This document shows positions 47,248-54,589 of a DNA stretch of 56,643 bases, one piece after another (positions within the stretch are counted from its first letter, which is position 1; each line of letters opens with the position of its first letter). Origin of the DNA: an uncultured Lachnospiraceae bacterium. GTDB taxonomy: Bacteria > Bacillota > Clostridia > Lachnospirales > Lachnospiraceae. The DNA lies in assembly GCA_904395885.1 (NCBI GenBank), contig CAJFOF010000029.1, forward strand, positions 1-56,643, read 5' to 3'. The notes under the pieces were generated by a model that saw nothing but the letters and a program-made list of their open reading frames with translations, was not told the DNA's origin and did no database searches. A program made the position numbers and the translations under genes.

Positions 47248-48240
47248 ATGAACATCGGAATTGTTGGAACAGGGATGATTATCCAAAATGCAGGGGATGC
47301 AATAAAGGCCCAGCCGGAATTTTCGATTACAGCAATCGTCAGCAGACCCCATAGCGCAGAGAAGGCCAGAGTGTTGGCGGAGCAGTTTGAAATTCCCAAG
47401 ATTTATACAAATTATGAGGAATTTCTGGAAGATTCACAGATTGATGTTGTGTACATAGGAATCATTAACAGTGAACACTATTCATATGCCAAACGGGCCA
47501 TTTTATCAGGGAAACACGTTATAGTAGAAAAACCGTTTACTGTACGGCTGAAAGAGGCAAAAGAGCTGGCTGATCTGGCGCGGCGCCGGCAAGTGATTTT
47601 GCTGGAGGCGATTCATTTTCGCTACCATCCCTGGCTGAAGGCTGTGGAAGAAGGGCTGGAAGCGATTGGGCAGATTAAAATGGTAGAGTGCAGCTATTCT
47701 AAAATTTCCAGCCGATATCAGGAATACAAAAAGGGAAATGTGCTTCCGGTATTTGATCCGAATCTGGGCGGAGGTGCTTTGTATGATATTGGAGTGTACT
47801 GCGTCCATTTTGCAGACGCAGCTTTGGGAGAAAGATACGGAACACCGGAGATACATTATGAAGCGAATAAAGGATTTAATGGTGTGGATACTTCGGGGGT
47901 TCTTCTCTTGAAATACCCGGAAGCTCTGGCGGTCTGCGTCTGTGGAAAGGATTCCGACGGCGCCTGCCAGGCAACGGTTCAGGGGGAAGCGGGGAGCTTG
48001 ATGGTGGACGGTTTTCCGCGGCCTGAAAAAGTAATATTGCGTTGTCATGGACAAGGGGAAAGGGTTTTGTGGAAACCGGAGAGGAAGGAAACGAACCCTT
48101 TATATAAGGAATTTGAGGCCTTTGCATCCTTGCTTTCCGATGGGAACAGAGAGCAGGCTGAGAGGCAGATGGAAAAAAGCCTCAGAGTCATGGCAGTGCT
48201 GGACGCCGCCTACTATGGCGAAAGAGCAGGCAGTATGTAA
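47248..48240 (+). CDS. Gfo/Idh/MocA-family oxidoreductase (second)
   Basis: A 330-residue oxidoreductase. It starts NIGIVGTGMIIQNAGDAI with VEKPFTVRLKEAKELADLA and GGGALYDIGVYCVHFADAALGE as the family landmarks. It differs clearly from its upstream neighbour, so the two may act in sequence on one sugar, for example oxidation then reduction to invert a centre. The ribosome site is weak (GTGGAG). It is followed 18 nt later by the TPR gene in what seems one operon. Confidence 0.88.
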   Translation: MNIGIVGTGMIIQNAGDAIKAQPEFSITAIVSRPHSAEKARVLAEQFEIPKIYTNYEEFLEDSQIDVVYIGIINSEHYSYAKRAILSGKHVIVEKPFTVRLKEAKELADLARRRQVILLEAIHFRYHPWLKAVEEGLEAIGQIKMVECSYSKISSRYQEYKKGNVLPVFDPNLGGGALYDIGVYCVHFADAALGERYGTPEIHYEANKGFNGVDTSGVLLLKYPEALAVCVCGKDSDGACQATVQGEAGSLMVDGFPRPEKVILRCHGQGERVLWKPERKETNPLYKEFEAFASLLSDGNREQAERQMEKSLRVMAVLDAAYYGERAGSM

Positions 48241-48258
48241 GACAAGGAGACAAGATAC

Positions 48259-49140
48259 ATGATACTGGAGAGAGAAGATTGGGAAGAACAGCGCTGCTGT
48301 ATTGCGCGGCCGGAGCCGACTTACCATGAAGAGGAAGGGGTTGTGAGAATTCCTGCCCGGAAAGTAGTAGAGGAATTAGATGAAATTTTAGCAGCTAACG
48401 ACACCGCAAAAGCAGAAGCACATCTGAAGTCCTGGCTGGAAAAAGCCAGAACTGGAAAAGACCGGTCTGGGGAACTGACAGTGTTAAACGAACAGATGGG
48501 ATTTTACCGCAGTGTCGGCGATAGGGAGCAGGGAATGCGGGCTGTCCAGGAAGGGCTGGATCTTCTGGAAACCATGGATTTAAAAGACAGTGTGACAGCG
48601 GGAACAACCTGGATCAATGCCGCAACTACAATGAAAGCTTTTGGCGAGGCGTCTCAGGCTATTCCCCTTTATGAAAAGGCGTGGAGAGCTTACAGCGGCC
48701 GCCTGGACCCGACAGATTACCGATTTGCCGGGCTGTCAAATAATATGGCTCTGGCTTATGTGGATGTGGGGGACTGTCTCCATGCCAGTAGGTATTACGA
48801 GAAAGCTCTTTCTATTATAAAAAATTTGCCGGAGGGAAAACTGGAGCTGGCAGTGACATATGTGAACATGGCCTGTATGTATGATGCCTGGGGCAGGATT
48901 TCCGGCCTGAAAGAGGAGGAGCAGGCTCCGAAAGATTGGGATGACCGGCTGTGGAATTGTCTGGAAGCGGCTATGGGTTGCCTGGATGATCCCAGCATTT
49001 CACGGGATGGTTATTATGCGTTTACCTGTATGAAGTGCGCCGCGACATTCGGCTATTTCGGCCAGTTCCGCAGAAAAAAAGATCTGGAGGACCGGGCGGA
49101 GCAGATTTATCAGGAAAACCGGGAGAAAGAGCAAATATGA
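48259..49140 (+). CDS. TPR-repeat protein
   Basis: A 293-residue soluble helical protein. It opens with a short region (EDWEEQRCCIARPEPTYHEEEGVVRIP) and continues with tetratricopeptide-like repeats: AATTMKAFGEASQAIPLYEKAWRAYSGR, ALAYVDVGDCLHASRYYEKALSIIKNL and AVTYVNMACMYDAWGRISGL. Such repeats serve protein binding. It overlaps the DUF4037 gene by 4 nt (ATGA), which indicates coupled translation and probably a physical partnership. AAGGAGAC precedes the ATG. Role unknown. Confidence 0.78.
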   Translation: MILEREDWEEQRCCIARPEPTYHEEEGVVRIPARKVVEELDEILAANDTAKAEAHLKSWLEKARTGKDRSGELTVLNEQMGFYRSVGDREQGMRAVQEGLDLLETMDLKDSVTAGTTWINAATTMKAFGEASQAIPLYEKAWRAYSGRLDPTDYRFAGLSNNMALAYVDVGDCLHASRYYEKALSIIKNLPEGKLELAVTYVNMACMYDAWGRISGLKEEEQAPKDWDDRLWNCLEAAMGCLDDPSISRDGYYAFTCMKCAATFGYFGQFRRKKDLEDRAEQIYQENREKEQI

Positions 49141-50093
49141 AAAAAATGAAGGGACTGGAGCTATCCAGAGCCTATTATGAAGCCTGGGGAGCCCCTATGA
49201 TCCGTGAGAAATTTCCGGAGTACGAGGACCGGATTGCCGTCGGACTGGTAGGGCCGGGGTCAGAGTGTTTTGGATATGACGATGCCATTTCTATGGATCA
49301 CGATTTTGAGGCTGGGTTCTGTCTCTGGCTGACAAAAGAGGACGAGGACGTCATTGGATTTCCACTGTTTCGGGCCTACAGCAAACTGCCTGAAGAGTTT
49401 ATGGGCGTAATGAAACAGGCTCAGAGTTTTTATGGAGGAAATCGCCGCGGAGTGATGGAAATCGGAGAATTTTACAGCCGTTTTACCGGATGTCCCGGTG
49501 TGCCGGATGACTGGCACCAGTGGATGGCGGTTCCCGAATATGCCTTGGCGGAAGCAGTCAATGGCCAGATATTCCGGGATGATCTGGGAAAATTTACGGC
49601 GATCCGAAAGGAGCTGGAAAAGGGCTATCCGGAAGATGTGCGGCTGAAAAAGATGGCTGCCAGGGCTGCCCTTATGGCTCAGTCTGGGCAGTATAATTAC
49701 AGCCGCTGCATCAGTCACGGGGAGTGGGGCGCGGCAGGAATGGCGCTGGCTGAATTTGTGAACAACGCGGTCTCTATGATTTATCTTCTGAACCACAGGT
49801 ATATGCCCTACTATAAATGGATGTTCCGGGGGATGAGAGAACTGCCGCTGTTGGGTGACCTGTCAGAGAGTCTGGAGGAACTTCTGGTTCCGCAGCAATC
49901 CGTAACGGATACGGCTGATTACAAAGCAAGAAATTTGGATAAAATTGAAGCCGTCAGCGCTGCGGTTATTGAGGAGCTGAGAAGGCAAAAGCTTACCAGC
50001 GGCGCATGGGATTATCTGGAACCCCATGCGCTGGAACTCACAGAGCATATCCGGAACGGGGAAATCAGGAACCTTCATCTCATGGAGGGATAA
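49137..50093 (+). CDS. DUF4037 nucleotidyltransferase-like protein
   Basis: About 318 residues. The N-terminus has RIAVGLVGPGSECFGYDDAISMDHDFEAGFCLWL, a Gly-Ser plus spaced Asp pattern (GSE...DD...DHD) like polymerase-beta-type nucleotidyltransferases, then a long helical domain characteristic of DUF4037. Family members may transfer NMP to a protein or small molecule; nothing is proven. ATG 49137 overlaps the TPR stop by 4 nt and is preferred to the open frame from 49035, which lies inside the TPR gene. The pair at the end of an oxidoreductase operon is an unexplained association. Confidence 0.8.
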   Translation: MKKMKGLELSRAYYEAWGAPMIREKFPEYEDRIAVGLVGPGSECFGYDDAISMDHDFEAGFCLWLTKEDEDVIGFPLFRAYSKLPEEFMGVMKQAQSFYGGNRRGVMEIGEFYSRFTGCPGVPDDWHQWMAVPEYALAEAVNGQIFRDDLGKFTAIRKELEKGYPEDVRLKKMAARAALMAQSGQYNYSRCISHGEWGAAGMALAEFVNNAVSMIYLLNHRYMPYYKWMFRGMRELPLLGDLSESLEELLVPQQSVTDTADYKARNLDKIEAVSAAVIEELRRQKLTSGAWDYLEPHALELTEHIRNGEIRNLHLMEG

Positions 50094-50125
50094 GATAAAA
50101 ACGGCTTCTAAACCTATGGGATTTA

Positions 50126-50134
50126 TGGTATAAT
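50126..50134 (+). promoter_or_regulatory. Extended -10 of the paaK promoter
   Basis: TGG-TATAAT (50126-50134) with a weak -35 (TTCTAA). Transcription should begin near 50141. Confidence 0.55.
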
Positions 50135-50140
50135 ATTTCC

Positions 50141-50366
50141 AATGGCAATGAGCAGTGTACCCAGAGATAACAGGCAGTCTGCACGGCGTTTACGCAGAAA
50201 CTGGCTGCCTGCTATCTCTGGGCATAGGGTGAAGCCCGAAAGCGAGAGGAAGCGAAGCGGAATCGAGCGACGCTGCTCATAGAAGGCAGAAGTCCGGGCG
50301 TTAAAATCCGGCACAGGTCGAAGGGGTTGGAGACAGAAAAACAAAGGAGAAAGGATGTAGATAGCG
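50141..50366 (+). ncRNA. Long structured leader upstream of paaK (candidate regulatory RNA or palindromic element)
   Basis: The 226-nt leader is closed by ATGAGCAG (50148-50155)/CTGCTCAT (50273-50280). Inside lies a 17-bp helix with one mismatch: CCCAGAGATA (50160-50169)/TATCTCTGGG (50213-50222) continued by CAGGCAG (50171-50177)/CTGCCTG (50205-50211), capped by CTGC/GCAG. A GAAGCG-rich stretch (50226-50272) forms the other arm. It encodes no ORF. It may be a riboswitch-like leader, or a small mobile palindrome with inverted ends (50146-50282). I cannot assign it to a known RNA class. Confidence 0.5.
50345..50360 (+). promoter_or_regulatory. Ribosome site followed by a start-stop codon pair before paaK
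   Basis: AGGAG (50345-50349) is followed at 5 nt by ATG-TAG (50355-50360), in frame with and 12 nt before the paaK ATG at 50367. The same AGGAG is 17 nt from the paaK start, too far for normal use. Ribosomes may stop at once and restart, or the TAG may be a recent nonsense change at an older start. Confidence 0.45.
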
Positions 50367-51671
50367 ATGGAACACTATTATCAGCCTGAGATTGAATGTG
50401 CGTCTCGGGAACAGATTCGGGCATGGCAGGATGAGCGCCTGGTAAAGACCGTAAAACACGTTTACGAACATGTGGAGTATTACCGCAAAAAGATGGATGC
50501 GAAAGGTGTAAAGCCGGAGGACATTAAATCGGTGGACGATCTCCATAAACTGCCGTTTTTGACTAAGGATGATTTGAGAGAGGCTTATCCTTACGGTCTT
50601 TTGGCCAAGCCGCTGTCTGACTGTGTTCGGATTCAGTCTACCAGTGGTACAACAGGCCGACGCGTAGTGGCTTTTTATACCCAGCACGATATTGACTTAT
50701 GGGATGACTGCTGTGCCAGAGCAATCGCGGCTGCCGGAGGAACCAAAGAAGACGTGGTTCACGTATCTTACGGTTACGGTCTCTTTACAGGGGGACCCGG
50801 TCTCAACGGCGGTTCTCACAAAATTGGTTCTCTGACTCTGCCTATGTCATCGGGAAACACAGACCGGCAGATTCAGTTCATGTGTGACCTTGGATCTACA
50901 ATTCTCTGCTGTACCCCCTCGTATGCTGCTTATCTGGCAGAGTCTATCTGTGAGAGAGGCCTGCGAGATAAGATCAAGCTGAAGGCCGGTATATTCGGCG
51001 CAGAAGCGTGGACAGAAGAGATGCGCCGGGATATTGAACAGAAATTGGGGATCAAGGCTTACGATATTTATGGACTTACCGAGATTTCCGGCCCTGGCGT
51101 TTCCTTTGAGTGCAGCGCACAGACAGGAATGCACATCAACGAGGATCACTTTATTGCAGAGGTTATTAACCCTCAAACAGGCGAAGTTCTTCCTGACGGA
51201 GAAAAGGGCGAGCTGGTATTTACCAGCATCACAAAGGAAGCTTTTCCGCTGATTCGCTACCGCACTAGAGATATCTGCATTCTGAGTCACGAAAAGTGTT
51301 CCTGCGGCCGCACCCATGTAAAGATGACGAAGCCGCTTGGCCGCAGCGATGACATGCTGATTGTCAAAGGCGTCAATGTATTCCCGTCTCAGATTGAGAC
51401 CGTACTGCTGAATCAGGGATATCCGGCAAATTACCAGATCATAGTTGACCGTGTGGACAACAGCGATACGCTGGAGGTCCAGGTAGAGATGACGCCGGAG
51501 ATGTTCTCCGATAATGTGGGTATTGTAGGTGCGAGAGAGAAAGAACTGGTAGATGCCCTGAAGTCCATGTTGGGTATCTATGTAAGGGTACGTCTGGTCA
51601 ATCCCAAAACGATCACCAGAAGCGAAGGAAAGGCTGTCAGAGTAATAGACAAGCGCAATCTATACAAATAG
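50367..51671 (+). CDS. paaK: Phenylacetate-CoA ligase (AMP-forming)
   Basis: A 434-residue adenylate-forming ligase. IQSTSGTTGRR is the AMP-binding loop, YDIYGLTEISGPGVSFEC and IRYRTRDIC are the further core motifs, and KGVNVFPSQIE with a closing RSEGKAVRV is the C-terminal domain. It activates phenylacetate or another aryl acid to its CoA thioester. In amino-acid-fermenting Clostridia it often sits with an ACT protein and indolepyruvate oxidoreductase, suggesting recovery of energy from aromatic amino acids; the oxidoreductase is not in this window. The start lies after an unusual in-frame ATG-TAG. Confidence 0.93.
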   Translation: MEHYYQPEIECASREQIRAWQDERLVKTVKHVYEHVEYYRKKMDAKGVKPEDIKSVDDLHKLPFLTKDDLREAYPYGLLAKPLSDCVRIQSTSGTTGRRVVAFYTQHDIDLWDDCCARAIAAAGGTKEDVVHVSYGYGLFTGGPGLNGGSHKIGSLTLPMSSGNTDRQIQFMCDLGSTILCCTPSYAAYLAESICERGLRDKIKLKAGIFGAEAWTEEMRRDIEQKLGIKAYDIYGLTEISGPGVSFECSAQTGMHINEDHFIAEVINPQTGEVLPDGEKGELVFTSITKEAFPLIRYRTRDICILSHEKCSCGRTHVKMTKPLGRSDDMLIVKGVNVFPSQIETVLLNQGYPANYQIIVDRVDNSDTLEVQVEMTPEMFSDNVGIVGAREKELVDALKSMLGIYVRVRLVNPKTITRSEGKAVRVIDKRNLYK

Positions 51672-51715
51672 AAATTGACAGTTGTAACTAGAAGGATGAC
51701 AAAAGGAGGGGGATT

Positions 51716-52147
51716 ATGACAGTAAAACAGATTTCGGTATTTGTGGAAAATAAGGCCGGGAGACTGGCTGAACTGACGGATTATTTGAATCAGCACGGAA
51801 TTGACATGAGAGCACTGTCAATTGCCGAGGCGGAGGATTTCGGCGTAGTGCGTATGATCGTGGACGATGCATATAAGACATCCTGCGTTTTGAAAGAAGC
51901 CGGGTATGTAGTCTCAATCACACCTGTCCTGGCAGTGGAGATCCCGGATGAGCCGGGAAGCCTGTATAAAATCATGAAGATTTTGGGGGACGGTGGGGTC
52001 AACCTGGAATACACATATGCATTTTTGACCCGGAAACAGAATACGGCTTACATTATCCTGCGTGTAGAAAACAACGAAAAGGCGGTGGAAGTCCTTGGCC
52101 GACAGGGAATCCATACAATATGCCAGGATTCTATCTCAGGTCTGTAA
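51716..52147 (+). CDS. Tandem ACT-domain protein
   Basis: A 143-residue protein made of two ACT domains (about 1-68: KQISVFVENKAGRLAELTDYLNQHGIDMRALSIAE; about 70-140: PVLAVEIPDEPGSLYKIMKILGDGGVNLEYTYAFL). ACT domains bind amino acids and control enzymes. It follows paaK by 44 nt with its own AAAGGAGG. It is the usual partner of clostridial phenylacetate-CoA ligases and may sense an aromatic amino acid. No enzymatic domain is present. Confidence 0.9.
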   Translation: MTVKQISVFVENKAGRLAELTDYLNQHGIDMRALSIAEAEDFGVVRMIVDDAYKTSCVLKEAGYVVSITPVLAVEIPDEPGSLYKIMKILGDGGVNLEYTYAFLTRKQNTAYIILRVENNEKAVEVLGRQGIHTICQDSISGL

Positions 52148-52176
52148 AAAGAAAAACGGGCATATCGGAAGATAGG

Positions 52177-52208
52177 CAGGACGGATGGATAAACCATCCG
52201 TCCTGTTT
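52177..52208 (+). terminator. Terminator after the ACT gene
   Basis: CAGGACGGATGG (52177-52188) pairs perfectly with CCATCCGTCCTG (52194-52205), followed by TTT. Confidence 0.8.
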
Positions 52209-52243
52209 GCGTGAAGATGGCCGCAGACAGAGGGCTGGCGGCT

Positions 52244-52855
52244 CTATTCAGACAGCATCTGCTTGTCAAATTCGGGATTAAAGTAGTAAAAATTTTTGGA
52301 GTCCAGCCGGGCTTTAACCTGTTCCAGAGCTTCTCCGAAACGCTGGTAATGGATGATTTCGCGTTCTCTTAAAAAGCGGAGAGGTTCTCTGACCTGCGGA
52401 TCATCAATAATTCGGATCAGGTTCTCATAGGTGGTCCGGGCTTTCTGCTCTGCAGCCAGATCCTCGTGGAGGTCGGTGACGGCGTCGCCTTTTGACTGGA
52501 ATTCGCAGGCATTATAGGGAACTCCTCCGGCAGCCTGAGGCCACAGGGCTGTTGTGTGGTCAATATAGTAGGCGTCAAAACCGGCAGTTTTTGCCTGTTC
52601 TGGCGTGAGATTGCAGGTAAGCTGATATACGATAGCGCAGATGATTTCAAGGTGTCCCAATTCTTCTGTGCCAATATCGGTTAAAAGGCCGCCGATCTGT
52701 CTGCATGGCATGGTATATCTTTGGGAAAGATAACGCATAGAGGCTGCCAATTCTCCGTCAGGCCCGCCGAACTGGCTGATAATAAGCTGGGCGGTTTTGG
52801 GACATGTTTTTGTAATGTTGACAGGATACTGAAGTCTTTTTTCATAAAGCCACAT
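52244..52855 (-). CDS. cotJC: Spore-coat manganese catalase-like protein CotJC
   Basis: About 203 residues of the manganese-catalase fold. Glu and His ligands lie in the helices GELAASMRYLSQRYTM, TDIGTEELGHLEIICAI, HEDLAAEQKARTTYENLI and REREIIHYQRF. It starts MWLYEKRLQYPVNI, the CotJC signature. It is thought to protect the forming spore from peroxide and is made in the mother cell. ATG 52855 is 9 nt from AGGAGGT; the GTG two codons earlier is too close. It directly follows cotJB. Good evidence that the host forms endospores. Confidence 0.95.
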   Translation of the reverse strand: MWLYEKRLQYPVNITKTCPKTAQLIISQFGGPDGELAASMRYLSQRYTMPCRQIGGLLTDIGTEELGHLEIICAIVYQLTCNLTPEQAKTAGFDAYYIDHTTALWPQAAGGVPYNACEFQSKGDAVTDLHEDLAAEQKARTTYENLIRIIDDPQVREPLRFLREREIIHYQRFGEALEQVKARLDSKNFYYFNPEFDKQMLSE

Positions 52856-52857
52856 GT

Positions 52858-53151
52858 TCACATACCTCCTTCCCAGGGAAGAGGACCGTCGATCCAGGTG
52901 AAATGCCGTTGTCCGGGATAGGCTGTATTGGAGGATGACCGATTATTGGTATCCGGGCAGATACAGTCTGAGGTCAGGGGTTCAAACTGCTCTGCATACT
53001 GGTTTAACAGATTGGTTCGCTCTTTTGAAAACTTTGAAAAAGCATTCAAAGCGGCAGAGTCTGTGGGATGAGTATCCAGATACAAGGTCAGGTCATTGAC
53101 AGCAAAACTGATTTCATTTATTTTTTTGAGCATTTGGGTGCGTTCAGTCAC
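52858..53151 (-). CDS. cotJB: Spore-coat protein CotJB
   Basis: A 97-residue CotJB-type protein (MLKKINEISFAVNDLTLYLDTHPTDSAALNAFSKFSKER...), ending in GQRHFTWIDGPLPWEGG, a strongly conserved tail of the family. The start is GTG 53151 with GGAGGTG upstream; the longer open frame overlaps cotJA. It overlaps cotJA by 8 nt and ends 2 nt before the cotJC ATG, so the three are translationally coupled. Inner spore-coat component. Confidence 0.92.
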   Translation of the reverse strand: MTERTQMLKKINEISFAVNDLTLYLDTHPTDSAALNAFSKFSKERTNLLNQYAEQFEPLTSDCICPDTNNRSSSNTAYPGQRHFTWIDGPLPWEGGM

Positions 53152-53335
53152 GGAATTCACCTCCCACGAAAAAAGGCTTGGACAGAGAGGAAAATACGGT
53201 CCCTTTGGCCAGGGCTTCCTCTGGAGAAAAAGGTTCTTCCCATTCCTGCATAGGAATCGTGGCCATTCCGGGAAACAGGTATCCGCCGGGCTTGGCAGGT
53301 GAATAGTGAGTTTCACTGCATCGGCAAAAATCCAT
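53144..53335 (-). CDS. cotJA: Spore-coat-associated protein CotJA
   Basis: A 63-residue protein with the CotJA pattern PGMATIPMQEWEEPFSPEEALAKGTVFSSLSKPF. First gene of cotJABC. ATG 53335 follows AAGGAGTG at 8 nt. That ribosome site lies fully inside the 3' arm of a long hairpin (53341-53394), and the hairpin is followed by TTTTT, so both translation and transcription entry may be restricted. Role in coat assembly, probably in the mother cell. Confidence 0.9.
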   Translation of the reverse strand: MDFCRCSETHYSPAKPGGYLFPGMATIPMQEWEEPFSPEEALAKGTVFSSLSKPFFVGGEFRD

Positions 53336-53340
53336 AAAAA

Positions 53341-53394
53341 CACTCCTTTCAGATAACATCCGACAAGAATCGGTATTATTATCTGCAAAGGAGT
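53341..53394 (-). promoter_or_regulatory. Hairpin that buries the cotJA ribosome site and ends in a T-run
   Basis: On the minus strand CACTCCTT (53387-53394) pairs with AAGGAGTG (53341-53348), and CAGATAA (53378-53384) with TTATCTG (53350-53356); an inner CCGA/TCGG stem closes the loop. TTTTT and the cotJA ATG follow. It may be the terminator of the upstream carbamate kinase gene and a translation block of cotJA at once. Confidence 0.7.
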
Positions 53395-53447
53395 GAAACT
53401 TATCTTATTTAAAAAATGTCAGAAGAGAATGGATTTTCCGTTTCGTT

Positions 53448-54380
53448 TTATGAAATGACAGTACCTGCTTTTCCCAGAAGAGCATCTTTTGCCTTGGACA
53501 AAGAAGTAATAATGGCTTTGCGCCCCTTACCGTAGGAAACAAAGTCCACAGAAGCCTCAACTTTGGGGAGCATAGAGGCGGCGGCAAACTGGCCGCTCTT
53601 CATATAGGATTTGGCTTCTTCTACCGTCATGTGGGCAATGGGAGCTTCGTCGGGAGTCCCGTAATTCAAAGTAACCTGATCTACGGAAGTAATGATCAGC
53701 AGAACATCGGCATCTACCTCCTTTGCCAGAAGGCCGCTGGCCAGATCCTTTTCAATGACCGCGCTGGCGCCTTTCAGCCGGTTTCCCTGTTCCAGCACCG
53801 GGATACCTCCGCCTCCGCAGGCGATGACTACCTGGTCGGCATCCAGAAGAGCGCGGATTGCATCAATTTCTATGATGGCAACAGGACGGGGAGCGGAAAC
53901 GATCCGCCGGTATCCGGCTCCGGGAATTTCTGTCACATGGTTGCCTTTGCTCTCTTCTTCAGCAGCTTCCTCGGCGTTTAAGATCCGGCCGATTACTTTT
54001 ACCGGGGTGTAGAATGCCTCATCGTAGGGATCAACGGTTACCTGGGTCAGAATGGTAGAAACAGGCTTATAAATTCCTCGCCGAACCAATTCGCAGCGAA
54101 GGCCATTCTGGAGATCGTATCCGATATAGCCCTGGCTCATAGCGGAGCAGACGGACATTGGTGCATGGCTGTAACCGTTATGCTGTTTGGAAAATTCATT
54201 CATAGCAGTATGAATCATTCCTACCTGGGGGGCGTTGCTGTGGACCAGGGCGGTCTGCCAGCCTTCCTGGATAAAGTCTGCAATGACTTTAGCGGTCTTT
54301 TCGACAGCGGCCTTCTGCTCTGGAAGATTGGTTCCAAGGTCTTTGTGACCGATTGCTATTACAAGTCTCTTTTTTGCCAT
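53448..54380 (-). CDS. arcC: Carbamate kinase family protein with altered N-terminal loop
   Basis: About 310 residues of the amino-acid-kinase fold. It would make ATP from carbamoyl phosphate and ADP. Landmarks: IACGGGGIPV, ITSVDQVTLNYGTPDE and the closing ASMLPKVEASVDFVSYGKGRKAIITSL. The usual first loop ALGGNAL, which binds phosphate, reads AIGHKDLGTNLPEQ here, so Gly-Gly-Asn is replaced. Activity may therefore be changed, though similar loops may occur in related clostridial copies. ATG 54380 follows AGAGGT; the open frame beyond it is not family-like. No arcA or arcB is nearby. Confidence 0.85.
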   Translation of the reverse strand: MAKKRLVIAIGHKDLGTNLPEQKAAVEKTAKVIADFIQEGWQTALVHSNAPQVGMIHTAMNEFSKQHNGYSHAPMSVCSAMSQGYIGYDLQNGLRCELVRRGIYKPVSTILTQVTVDPYDEAFYTPVKVIGRILNAEEAAEEESKGNHVTEIPGAGYRRIVSAPRPVAIIEIDAIRALLDADQVVIACGGGGIPVLEQGNRLKGASAVIEKDLASGLLAKEVDADVLLIITSVDQVTLNYGTPDEAPIAHMTVEEAKSYMKSGQFAAASMLPKVEASVDFVSYGKGRKAIITSLSKAKDALLGKAGTVIS

Positions 54381-54589
54381 AATGTTACCTCTTTTCTTGA
54401 TGCTCAGTATACCGTATATTATAATGGGGGGAAAGACAAAAAGCAAGGAGTCTGTACAGAGGGACAGAAAACTATGGAAAATTTTGGTGTATCATGGTAT
54501 GATGATGCCAGGGCCAAAAGGGCCTTTGTCCCTGTTATAGTATAATGGCACCAAACGATATGCAAAACTTGAAGAGGGCGGCAGTTGGG

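Noticed and set aside
50160..50222. Intrinsic terminator upstream of paaK
   Set aside because: The helix is long but has no T-run after it on either strand.
54541..54546. TATAAT before the CPBP protease gene as a promoter
   Set aside because: No -35 at usable spacing; kept only as an argument against the upstream ATG.
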